From Sphagnum compactum (lineage: Eukaryota; Bryophyta; Sphagnopsida; Sphagnales), in NCBI GenBank assembly GCA_965153455.1, contig OZ234493.1, positions 4,898,001 to 4,962,000 of the forward strand: a stretch of DNA of 64,000 nucleotides, given 5' to 3'. Under the pieces are notes generated by a model. That model worked only from the letters and a program-made list of their open reading frames with translations. It ran no database searches and was not told where the DNA came from. Positions 47,001-55,669 of this stretch are shown piece after piece (position 1 is the first letter of the stretch; every line of letters starts with the position of its first letter). Both the position numbers and the translations under genes were made by a program.

Positions 47001-47596
47001 GCGTGTTGAGTCAACACATGGCGAACCCTAACATGGAGCATTGGATGGCCGTCAAACGAATCTTTCGATATTTGCAAGGTACATTGCAAATGAAATTACA
47101 ATTTGGTGGAACACCATCCAAGGAAGTTCTTGGATATTGTGATGCGGATTGGGGTGGTGATCTTGAAGATAGGAGGTCCACCACAGGGTTTGTTTTCATG
47201 ATTGGAGGTGGAGCGATTTCTTGGAGTAGCAAACGACAACCCACAATAGCATTGTCCACCACGGAGGCGGAATACATGGCGAACACGCAAGCCACAAAAG
47301 AAGCCGTATGGATAACAAAATTGATGATGGATTTGGGATACATGGAGGAGAAGAAAATGATGGTGATTCGATGCGACAATCAAGGTGCGATATCATTGAC
47401 CAAGAATCCCACTCACCATGCACGAACAAAACACATTGATGTACAACATCATTTTGTTCGAGAACGAGTTGAAAATGGAGAAGTAGGATTTGAATATTGT
47501 CCAACGGAACACATGGTGGCGGATGTCCTTACTAAGGCATTATCTAAAGAACGACATCATAAGTTGATAAACATGTTCGGATTAGAAACTTCATAG
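44027..47596 (+). CDS. Copia A4 gag-pol with in-frame 345-bp deletion (1189 residues)
   Basis: Same start (MSSFQMESL) and end as A3, open throughout. At 44494/44495 the frame jumps from VLLMSL to HMTFEQEW, removing what are residues 157-271 in A3: the second half of gag, the zinc knuckle and the protease DSGATQ motif. Integrase (HTDVCGP, RSDNGGEF, GVAERANRT), reverse transcriptase (YVDD near 46637) and RNase H remain. Without nucleocapsid zinc knuckle and protease Asp the product should not package RNA or mature by itself, so any movement would need another element's proteins. Whether the deletion came before or after insertion is not shown. Confidence 0.9.
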   Translation: MSSFQMESLKVMEKFDGGNFHLWKFKMRMMLSKHGLWKFVDGSATLPSEEVARADYNEKETKAFALLCEHLTDAQVAHIQYCDNVRSAWEALCGVHEAKTIGNKLFLRRRFFTIKMQEGDDMLVHINTVKALADQLRSIEVNITDEDVYMVLLMSLHMTFEQEWFTTYERISPRRVFMGDDTVLEAIGKGSIKATLQVGGQLTHTTITKVLHVPKMKNNLISVSKLISEGFKVEFDKDGCKVNDARGVVVAQARRDKNLYLLNVKVRKDMAHIANSLEESAMLWHERLGHLNMASLKELDAMVDGMNLKEVPVHHICEGCVKGKYQRTSFPKDGATRASQLLEIVHTDVCGPMKTTSHGGARYFLTFIDDFSRKTHVHLLKAKGEAFEKFKQYKALVENEIGHKIKVLRSDNGGEFVSKKFDAFLAECGIQRQTSAPYSPQQNGVAERANRTIMECARSMILAQGLELQFWGEAVNTAVYIKNRCPTKALDSKTPQEAWSGRKPDVSHLRVFGCKAFAHVPDEKRTKLESKSMPCVFLGYYEGTKAYRLMCVKTKRIIKSRDVVFIERSKEIGGVPHLEKEENVVVHEEVEREEPLAFSQDRPLSETRMEGVQSESTPSSSSEEEFVVSNDNPSCEPSQDIARERPQRQRREWPRDWWIATKEVERATVAFLEEPQNIEEALTCENSKEWECAMREEYDSLMTNNTWTLVPLPAGRKPVSCKWVFKIKQGANGEVERYKARLVARGFTQTYGVDYNETFAPVAKFASIRCILALAALEDMEIHQMDVKTAFLNGELEEEIYMEQPQGFVHQGGEHLVCKLHKSLYGLKQSPRAWNQKLDAFLKSIEFIKSEADPSVYVAQVGDVKFFIVVYVDDLILVCNDQKKLLQIKEELSQKFEMKDLGELHFFLGMEVERNRDERLLRINQIKYLKEILKRFRMEECKPIGVPLDPKVKLQRNATGNDESKGFPYQQAVGSLMYAMLCTRPDLAYPISVLSQHMANPNMEHWMAVKRIFRYLQGTLQMKLQFGGTPSKEVLGYCDADWGGDLEDRRSTTGFVFMIGGGAISWSSKRQPTIALSTTEAEYMANTQATKEAVWITKLMMDLGYMEEKKMMVIRCDNQGAISLTKNPTHHARTKHIDVQHHFVRERVENGEVGFEYCPTEHMVADVLTKALSKERHHKLINMFGLETS

Positions 47597-47604
47597 AGTG
47601 GGAG

Positions 47605-48094
47605 TGTTAGAAATACTATTCGTTTCTAATTCCCAATGTTGATGAATGTGTTAAACATTCATCAAAAGGATGAATAGTATACACATCCTTGTAGTTGTTA
47701 GGTTAGGGTTTAGAAATGGAGACTACTTAGGGTTTGGCGGCGGCTAGGGTTAGGGTTAGGCGGCGGCTAGGTTTAGGGTTTGGTGGCGGCTAGGGTTAGG
47801 CGGCGGCTAGGGTTAGGGTTTGGTGGCGGCTAGGTTAGGGTTAAGTGGCGGCTACTTTAGGGTTAGGAGATATTATATAATGGAGTGGTTTTGAGTTGTC
47901 ATTCATTCCTTCCTTTCATGGTTGTTGAGTGCACATAGAACCTTCAAGCTTTGTTAGTTGTTGCAAGCCATAGTTTTATGATTGTAGCATTTGAAGCATA
48001 CAACCTTTGTAATCTTCTTCTAGTTAATACAATTGTTCCATTTCATGAACCTTGAGTGTTGCATTTCTTGCTTGTTTTCAAGTTGTTTCCAATA
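47605..48094 (+). repeat. 3' LTR of copia A4
   Basis: 490 bp, TGTTAGAAATAC...TTTCCAATA, almost identical to the 5' LTR at 42867-43356. Confidence 0.9.
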
Positions 48095-48192
48095 CATACA
48101 ACCTTTGTAATCTTCTTTTAGTTAATACAATTGTTCCATTTCATGAACCTTGAGTGTTGCATTTCTTGCTTGTTTTCAAGTTGTTTCCAATA

Positions 48193-48558
48193 GAATCTCC
48201 TTCGAAGGAACAACTTGTTGCCAATGGTCTTAGCTTCATGCACACCACAAAGAGCCTCCCACGCACTTCTCACATTGTCACAATATTGAATGTGTGCAAG
48301 TTGGGCATCCGTGAGATGTTCGCAAAGCAATGCAAAAGCCTTGGTCTCTTTTTCGTTGTAATCGGCCCTTGCAACTTCTTCACTTGGCAAGGTGGCACTC
48401 CCATCAACAAATTTCCAAAGCCCATGTTTGGAAAGCATCATGCGCATTTTGAACTTCCAAAGGTGAAAGTTGCCACCATCAAACTTCTCCATGACTTTCA
48501 AGGACTCCATTTGAAAAGAAGACATTTTGAACACAAATGCTACAACAAACACTCTCAA
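48193..48558 (-). pseudogene. Copia A5 gag fragment, N-terminal half (inverted)
   Basis: Minus strand from ATG at 48525 (MSSFQMESL) to FLRRRF at 48193, where A3 is inserted (TSD GAATC); it continues at 37386. About 33 bp of leader precede the ATG before the sequence changes abruptly at 48558/48559 to the integrase of B. A5 has no LTR. Confidence 0.85.
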
Positions 48559-50205
48559 CCTTGCACGTTTCGCCACTCCGTTTTGTTGAGGCCTATACGG
48601 TGTGGAGGTTTGTTTCTCAATGCCGTGTGCCTTCAAGAAGCGCTTGAATTCCTTGGAAATGTACTCCCCTTCATTGTCCGACCGAAACACCTTGATCTTG
48701 TGCTCCGATTGTGTCTCCACAAGTGCCTTGAATTCCTTGAACTTTTCCAAGCACTCCCCTTTGGATTTCAACAAGTACACCCACACCTACCTTGAAAAGT
48801 CGTCAATGTACGTCACAAAGTACCTTGCACCACCCAAGGATGTGGTCCTCATGGGGGCACATACGTCCGAATGCACAATCTCCAAGGGCTTGGTGGCACG
48901 CATCCCTCCATTGCTTGGAAATGGTTTGCGATGTTAATTTCCCTCAATGCACCCTTCACAAACAAATGAAGATGTAGGGCAAGGCATGTTTCCAAGGTTC
49001 ATACCACTCACCATGTTTTGGAGCGCATGCACACCTTTGACGTTCAAATGACCGAGGCGGCGATGCCAAAACTCCAATGCACCATCAATTGTTGAAGTTT
49101 GGGCCACGTTGGCCACATGCACCTCACACACCTTGGTGAAGGTCACTTGTTACAAGTTGCCTTCGCGTAGCGCTATTGCAATCACCTCTCCATCAAATGC
49201 CCTCACAATGCACTCAGTCATGTTGAATTGCACTTTGCACCCACTTGACAAGATTTTGCTCACCGAAAGGAAGTTGGCATGCAATTTTGGCACATGGAGC
49301 ACGTCCTTGATTCTAATCTTCTTGGTTCGCCCTTTCACCATCACTTCCACAAGGATGGACCCCATTCCATTGCCTCAACAATGCTATCATCACCCATATG
49401 CACGTTGCGTGTTGGAATTACCTCATACATGTCAAATGCGGCTCTATGAGAGGTCATATGCTTGGTGGCTCCCGAGTCCATGATCCACTTGCATATGGCC
49501 TTGTAATGGTTTCCATCCTTTGTTGCAAAGGAATAGTCATCATCGTCCTTGGCTTTGTTGGCATTCTCCTTCTCCTTGTTGTTCTTGGCCTTGAAGCAAA
49601 ATCGTGCAATGTGGCCCGGTTTGCCACAATAGTGCGTCTTGGTGTCTTTGCGTGTAGATGTGGTCCCTCCTCTTCCTTGCGTTGACACCATCGCTGCATC
49701 GTCACCTTGTGGCTCCTTCTCCCTCCTCTTGGACACTTCATGCATCAATCGTGCGGTCACAAACTCCATGGTGAGGTTTTGCATGGGCAAGGTTTCCAAG
49801 GCGGTGTTTAGGTACTCGTAGGAGGGTGGCAAGCTCTCAAGCAAGGTCATCACAACATCCTCATCCCTCACGGGCACCTCCAAACAAGCAAGTTGATCCG
49901 CAAGCGCCTTGACCTTGTTAAGTGGTCTAGAAGGTCCTCTCCCTCTTGCATCTTGCACGTGAAGAACTTGCGGCGAATGAAGAGGATGTTGGACAAGCTC
50001 CGCTTTTCGTGGATGTTGCAAAATGTCTTCCATGCCTCGGATGGTGGAGCCTCCTCAGACCCGTCGACAATCTCTTAAAGGTCCATGAAGGCCAACACCA
50101 TCTCCATCTTGAACTTCCAAAGATTGAAGTTTACCCCATTGAACTTGTCAATGACTTTAGCGCTCTCTCCCTCAAACGATGCCGTTTTGCCATCAAATCC
50201 GACCT
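48559..50205 (-). pseudogene. Copia B gag, protease and integrase, broken
   Basis: Read leftwards. Gag (about 50205-49700) with FNLWKFKMEMVLAFMDL, a TAA instead of Trp near 50080, an apparent internal deletion after EEAPPS, and a frameshift near 49918. Then a zinc knuckle HYCGKPGHIARFC (about 49590-49640, first Cys changed to His or shifted), protease MDSGATKHM (about 49455-49485), and pre-integrase FWHRRLGHLNVKG (about 49040-49080). The integrase core has RSDNEGEY and PQQNGVAKRA (about 48570-48700, the catalytic Glu read as Lys). The reading ends inside integrase where A5 begins. It is clearly related to the A elements but diverged. Confidence 0.75.
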
Positions 50206-50780
50206 TTCTACCCACTTATGCGCTCAACCAAATGCTAATTAGTACTTAATGAGCACTCTTACATGCAATTGCCTCAATGCACTCTCAAATGTGCTTCAAT
50301 CATTCAAATGCACACGAATGCACCTCATAAACACACTCTAGCCCCTAAAAGGCTCAATTGTGTACAAATGCACCTCCAATCACAAAATTTAGCCCTTAAT
50401 GGCTCCCACTTGCATCAATGCCTCCTCAAACACTCAAAATGCACTCAACCAACTCAAATCAAGTGCTCTATGAATCAAATGTGCACAAATACACCTTAAT
50501 GACTCAAATTAGGACTTACAATGTTGGAATGTGCACACATGCACATCCAATGCTTCTAAATACCTCCAAAGAGCATCAATCAAGCACTTGTGCACCTCTA
50601 AACTCCAAATGGCCTCCAAAACCTCAAAGCTCCCCCAAAGCTCTTCAAAACTCCTCCAAGGCTCTAAAAGCGCCTCCAAAACCCTCAAAAGTGCAAACTT
50701 GCACATCCAACACACACAAACCCTAAAAAATCTCTCTCAATGCACACAAGCAATCAAACCTCTAATCATGCAACTCGCAT
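50206..50780 (-). other. Leader of copia B
   Basis: Non-coding leader between the primer-binding site and gag. On the plus strand it is rich in loosely repeated CAAATGCAC and CTCAAA words and stays open by chance. No protein is supported. Confidence 0.6.
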
Positions 50781-50796
50781 GTGTGGGCCCATAACC
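50781..50796 (-). promoter_or_regulatory. Primer-binding site of copia B
   Basis: Plus-strand GTGTGGGCCCATAACC, that is GGTTATGGGCCCACAC on the coding strand, directly beside the 5' LTR. Identical to the A-family site although the LTR and gag have diverged. Confidence 0.7.
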
Positions 50797-51199
50797 TATT
50801 GGAAATTACAAAGGTTATATGCTTCAAATGTTACAATCATAAAACTATGACTTGTAATATCTAACAAGGCTTGAAGCTTCTATGTGCACTCAAAAACCAT
50901 AAAAGAGAGAATAAAAGACTTCTCAAAACCAAACCCTTATATACTATCTACTAACCCTAAAGTAGCCGCCACTTAACCCTAATCTAACCGCCGCCTAACC
51001 CTAGCCGCCACCAAACCCTAACCCTAGCCGTCACCAAGCCCTAATCCTAGCCGCCGCCAAACCCTAACCCTAGCTGTCACCAAGCCCTCTCAAATCTACC
51101 TATGTCTTTGATTGCTTACAACACTTATCTACCACATTGTTTCTACTATCTACCACACCATTATCTATGTTTATAACATCTACATCATAATCTTCAACA
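50797..51199 (-). repeat. 5' LTR of copia B
   Basis: 403 bp. On its own strand it starts TGTTGAAGATTATG and ends TTTCCAATA. It contains the TTAGGG-rich block (plus-strand CCCTAACCCTAG at about 50955-51085) and a TATATAAGG box. The U3 start differs from the A family. Confidence 0.8.
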
Positions 51200-53450
51200 A
51201 AATGGAGTTGCGGAACGAGCCAATAGGACCATCATGGAATGCGCTAGGAGCATGATTTGACTTGACTTGGAGTTTTGGGCGGAGGCGGTGAACACGGCAG
51301 TTTACATCAAGAATCGATGCCCAACTAAAGCTCTTGAATCAAAGACTCCGCAAGAAGCATGCACCGGTAGAAAGCCCGATGTATCTCATTTGAAAGTTTT
51401 TGGTTGCAAGACATTTGCGCACATTCCTGATGAAAAGAGAAGTAAATTAGAGTCCAAATCTATACCTTGTGTGTTTTTAGGGTATTGTGAAAGGACCAAA
51501 GCATATCGCTTGATGTGTGTAGAAATCAAAAAGATCATCAAGAATCGTGATGTTGTGTTCCTTGAAGGGACGGAAGAAGCTGAAGGTGTTCATGAGAATA
51601 GACCCTCTTTAAACCCAGTAGAACACGTTGTTGTGGATGAAGTCGTGAATGATGATGAACTCATTAAGGATGCCAATCCTATATCTTTGAAGGAGAGACC
51701 AGCGAAAGACGTGGAAGGTGGTGAATCTACATCAAACTCTTATTCGGAAGAAGAATTTGCTCCTCCACAAGATGAGGGTTTGAATGAACCACAACAAGAT
51801 GGACAAAGAGAAAGGCCCCAAAGACAACGTAAAAAGTGGCCTTGTGATTGGTGGGTGGCCACCAAAGAGGTGGAACGGGCCACCATAGCTTTTTCAGAAG
51901 AACCTGAAACCATGGAGGAGGCGGTGAATGACAAAGATGCAAAGAAGTGGGAGATTGCCATGCAAGAAGAATACGATTCTCTTGTTGTCAAGAACATTTG
52001 GTCTTTGGTGCCACTCGCTAAGGGTAGGAAGCCCATTTCTTGCAAATGGGTGTTCAAAATCAAACACATGGGGTCGATGGTGAAGTGGAACGTTACAAGG
52101 CCAGACTTGTGGCAAGAGGTTTCACCCAAACATTGGAGTCGATTACAATCAAACTTTTGCACTCGTTGCAAAGTTTGCATCAATTCGTTGTATCCTTGCA
52201 TTAGCGGCCATTGAAGACATGGAGATTCATCAAATGGATGTCAAAACCGCATTTCTCAATGGTGACCTTGAAGAGGAGATTTACATGGAACAACCCAAAA
52301 ACTTCACACATGATGGAAAACATCTTGTGTGTAAGCTTCACAAATCATTGTACGGCTTGAAACAATCTCCAAGGGCTTGGAACCAAAAGCTAAATGCTTT
52401 TTGGAAAAAGCATCGAGTTTGTGAGGAGTGATGTGGACTTTAGCGTGTACGTTGCGCAAGTGGGAGATGTCAAATTCTTCATTGTCGTCTATGTCAATGA
52501 CCTCATTTTGGTGTGCAATAATAAGGACAAGCTTGTGCAAGTGAAAGAAGAACTTTCTTGAAAATTCGAAATGAAAGATCTTGGCGATTTACATTTATTC
52601 CTTAGCATGGAAGTGGAAAGGGATCGTGCACAACGTCTTCTTTACATCAACCAAATTGGGTATCTCAAGGAGATTCTCAAATGCTTTCGCGTGGAGGATT
52701 GCCAAGCCATCGGAGTGCCACTTGATCCCAAGACAAAGTTGAAGAAGAATGTGAGCAAGGATGATGAGATGGTGAAGGTTCCTTATCAACAAGCCGTGGG
52801 ATCCTTGATGTATGCCATGTTGTGTACTCGGCTGGATTTGGCATACCCAATAAGCGTGGTGAGTCAACACATGGCTAATCCAAGCCTAGAACATTGGATT
52901 GCGGTCAATCGCATTTTTCGATACTTGCAAGGCATTTTGCAATTCAAATTACGCTTCAGAGGATTACTACCCCAAGATTTTGGTCAGATATTGTGATGCG
53001 GATTGGGCCGGTGACCTTGAGGATAGGAGATCCACCACAGGGTTTGTATTCATGATAGGAGCTGGAGCCATTTCTTGGAGTAGCAAACGATAACGCACAA
53101 TTGTTTTGTCGACGACAGAGGCCGAATACATGGCAAGTACGCAAGCTACCAACGAAGCCATATGGATGACAAAGCTCATGAAGGAATTAGGGTATATGGA
53201 AGAGAAAAAGGCGATGGTGATTTGATGTGACAACCAAGGTGCAATATCATTAACGAAGAATCCCACGCAACATGCTCGAACAAAGCACATTGATGTGCAA
53301 AATCACTTTGTTTGAAAACGAGTTGAAATTGGCGAAGTTACGTTCAAATATTGTTCAACGGAGGACATGGTGGCGGATGTGTTTGCCAAGGCATTATCAA
53401 AAGAACGACATAACAAATTGATAACCATGTTTGGATTAGAAACTTCATAG
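51200..53450 (+). pseudogene. Copia A1 integrase end, reverse transcriptase and RNase H, broken
   Basis: A1 resumes at GVAERANRT. Lesions: TGA at 51258-51260, a frameshift near 52065-52080 at the start of reverse transcriptase, one near 52410, TGA at 52558-52560, one near 52975, further stops in RNase H (for example TGA near 53223). The catalytic YVDD is YVND at 52490-52501. RNase H still shows [18 protein letters not shown]. Ends with TAG at 53448-53450, then the polypurine tract AGTGGGAG. Confidence 0.85.
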
Positions 53451-53458
53451 AGTGGGAG

Positions 53459-54365
53459 TGTTAGAAATATTATTCGTTTCTAATTCCCAATGTTGATGAA
53501 TGTGTTAAACATTCATCAAAAAGATGAATAGTATTCACATCCTTATAATAGTTAGGTTAGGGTTTGGAAGTGGAGGCTACTTAGGGCTTGGCGACAGCTA
53601 GGGTTAGGGTTTGATGGCGGCTAGGGTTAGGGTTTGGTGGCGGGTAGGTTAGAGTTAAGTGGTGGCTACTTTAGGGTTAGGAGATAGTATATATTAGAGT
53701 GGTTTTGAGGAGTCTTTCATTCTTTCCTTTCATGGTTTTTGAGTGCACATAGAACCTTCAAGCTTTGTTAGTTGTTAGAAGCCATAATTTTGTGATTGTA
53801 GCATTGGAAGCATATTGAAAATAACTTGAAAACAAGCAAGAAATGTAACACTCAAGGTTCATGAAATGGAACAATTGTATTAACCAACAAGAACAATACA
53901 AAGGTTGTATGCTTTCAAATGATGCAATCACAAAACTATGGCTTGCACCAACTAACAAAGCATGAAGGTTCTATGTGCACTAAAAACCATGAAAGGAAAG
54001 AATGAAAGACAACTCAAAACCACACCATTATATACTATCTCCTAACCCTAAAGTAGCCGCCACTTAACCCTAACCTAGCCGCCGCCAAACCCTAACCCTA
54101 GCCGCCACCAGACCCTAACCCTAGCTGCCGCCAAACCCTAAGTAGTCTCCACTTCTAAACCCTAACCTAACTACTACAAGGATGTGAATACTATTCATCC
54201 TTTTGATGAATGTTTAACACATTCATCAATATTGGGAATTAGAAACGAATAGTATTTCTAACAAAGCATACATCCTTTGTAATCTTCTTATTAGTTAATA
54301 AAATTGTTCCATTTGATGAACCTTGAGTGTTTATTTTCTTGCTTGTTTTCAAGTTGTTTTCAATA
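53459..54365 (+). repeat. 3' LTR of copia A1, split by a solo LTR
   Basis: First part 53459-53812, last part 54269-54365. Of the same subtype as the A1 5' LTR (TATATATTAGAGTGG, TTTTCAATA end). CCAAT follows at 54366-54370. Confidence 0.85.
53813..54263 (-). mobile_element. Solo copia LTR, minus strand
   Basis: 451-bp A-type LTR in reverse: TATTGAAAATAAC at the left, TTTCTAACA at the right, CCCTAA clusters inside. No internal region. TSD AAGCA at 53808-53812 and 54264-54268. Confidence 0.9.
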
Positions 54366-54370
54366 CCAAT

Positions 54371-54665
54371 TGAATAGGGTGATATACAAAACAACGCATC
54401 ATTTGTGGGTTACAGATGTTCAATGTTGCACCATCATTCACCACAAAAAAGCCCAATAGGCTGATGTTCAATGGCTAGCAGACCATAGATTTATGTTAAC
54501 CACCAACTTTGGAATAAGGATCTCCCAAGTTGTATCTATGTCAACATTTGGCACCTCTTTTGATCCAAGCTCAATTTCAAATTGAAACATAAAATCAATG
54601 TCATCTTGATCACATGAAACGATTGTTATAGGTTGTGTGGCACTTGTGGATGCCATTATAAACAA
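54371..54665 (-). pseudogene. hAT-like transposase pseudogene, N-terminal part
   Basis: Minus strand from ATG at 54665. It starts MFIMASTSATQPITIVSCDQ and continues with an acidic segment. It ends at the A1 insertion (TSD CCAAT 54366-54370) and would read on into 20706. A stop near 54468 and further lesions are present. The start of the hAT protein is assigned from this position relative to the BED-like zone at 20580-20700; the N-terminal sequence itself is not a recognised domain. Confidence 0.5.
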
Positions 54666-54716
54666 CCTTAAATGCCATGCTTTGTTTTATCTGTTGTTGT
54701 CTACAAAAAAACATAA

Positions 54717-55163
54717 AGGACAGAACTTAGACATGTATGAAAACTCAATGGCATCCTATCACAAAAATTGACTAGAAGTTGATGCTAAATGGCAAAAACC
54801 TTGTTGATGTAAAAAATTGCAACAAAAGGGACACATAGCTTACACATGTATGCGAATTCAATGGCATCAACTCAATCACAAAGATATACTAGAAGTTGTT
54901 GCTACATGGCAAAAACCTTGTTGCTATTTTTTGTAAAATAAAAAAGACATAAAGCTTACACATGCATGGGAACTCAGTGGCATTTATCCATCACAAAAAC
55001 TTATTGGAAGTTGCATGACAAAAACATAACTGCTATGTTTTCCAAAAAAAGGACATGGAACTTTCACAATAAGAAATTCAATGGAATTCTATCCATCACA
55101 AAAACTTAGTACTAGAAGCACTATTACATGGAAAAATCCTTATTGTTGTAAAAACCTAACAAA
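54717..55163. repeat. Four-copy tandem repeat, unit about 105-118 bp
   Basis: Units start near 54717, 54827, 54945 and 55050. Each runs from an AGGACA-type start through CACATG, AATTCAATGGCAT, ATCACAAAAACTTA, TAGAAGTTG and ATGGCAAAAACCTTGTTG. Copies have diverged substantially. Confidence 0.75.
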
Positions 55164-55669
55164 AGAGAAATGATGGAGAGAGAAAGAATTGCCTTTAGCT
55201 TGCAAGCAACACAAGATGACCACTGCAATGATCCTCAACAACACCTAATGCTCATAAAACTTCTGTTCAAGTTTTACATGATTCTACACCAATCATCAAT
55301 ATCATACACAAAAAAAATGTGATGTAGGCTTCAAGATATTAACATGTACTTATGGACTATAATTAGAAGACACAATAAACGTCAAAATGTTACTTTGCAA
55401 ACAACAAGGAACAACTACCACTTAGGCATGTTCCTTGCATTTTTACGCATAATTGATTTAAGGATATTTGTAGTCATTTCAAATCACTTCCATCATGAAT
55501 GGTAGTGAATAGCCACCATCACTTCCCATTAACTTCATTAGCTCCCAACAGTGGGTGTTGTTTAGTACACAATATTTTGCTCAAAATTCATTACAAAAAA
55601 TCATATAAAAAGCTGCAACATGAATTTCTACTACATTTCTAGATGTAAACAAAAAACTCAATCTTAATA
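55164..55669. other. Intergenic DNA, nothing recognised
   Basis: AT-rich spacer between the tandem repeat and the decayed gypsy pol. No feature supported. Confidence 0.5.

Larger units (their letters stand above)
42867..48094 (+). mobile_element. Copia retrotransposon A4, young and internally deleted
   Basis: 5' LTR 42867-43356, primer-binding site 43357-43372, frame 44027-47596, polypurine tract 47597-47604, 3' LTR 47605-48094. TSD CATAC. The two 490-bp LTRs differ at only two places that I can find: the second base (TATT versus TGTT) and GGGTTACGAG versus GGGTTAGGAG. It is the last insertion in the nest. Confidence 0.9.
37387..48192 (+). mobile_element. Copia retrotransposon A3, structurally complete, interrupted by A4
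   Basis: 5' LTR 37387-37876, primer-binding site 37877-37892, single gag-pol frame 38547-42461, polypurine tract 42462-42469, 3' LTR 42470-42866 plus 48100-48192. TSD GAATC (37382-37386 and 48193-48197). I count about seven differences over the ~490-bp LTR pair. This is the only copy in the window with a full-length uninterrupted polyprotein. Its 3' LTR is split by A4. Confidence 0.9.
42470..48192 (+). repeat. 3' LTR of copia A3, split by A4
   Basis: First part 42470-42866, last part 48100-48192, with CATAC duplicated at the break (42862-42866 and 48095-48099). Removing A4 and one CATAC restores a normal LTR ending TTTCCAATA. Confidence 0.9.
36788..51199 (-). mobile_element. Copia retrotransposon B, rearranged, hosting A5, A3 and A4
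   Basis: A minus-strand element of a sister family. Its 5' LTR is at 50797-51199 (reading leftwards from TGTTGAAG), primer-binding site 50781-50796, gag to integrase 50205-48559, truncated 3' LTR 36788-37056. The reverse transcriptase and RNase H are missing; in their place is the A-family gag fragment A5, itself split by A3/A4. TSD AAATG with respect to A1. Confidence 0.75.
20707..54365 (+). mobile_element. Copia retrotransposon A1, carrying all nested insertions
   Basis: 5' LTR 20707-21173, gag-protease 21782-22927, integrase 36254-36787, remaining pol 51200-53450, 3' LTR 53459-53812 plus 54269-54365. The pieces are separated by copia A2, by minus-strand copia B with its contents, and by a solo LTR. 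Each break is flanked by a 5-bp duplication and the protein order gag-PR-INT-RT-RH resumes after each. Flanking TSD is CCAAT on both sides. A1 is the oldest copia here: it has many stops and frameshifts and its LTRs form a slightly different subtype (TATATATTAGAGTGG promoter zone). Confidence 0.85.

Noticed and set aside
50418-50794. Plus-strand open frames of 80-100 codons over the B leader
   Set aside because: Low-complexity CAAATGCAC-rich leader of a minus-strand element; no domain.
50781-50796. Fragment of a tRNA gene
   Set aside because: Only the 14-16 bp primer-binding complement is present; no cloverleaf or promoter boxes.
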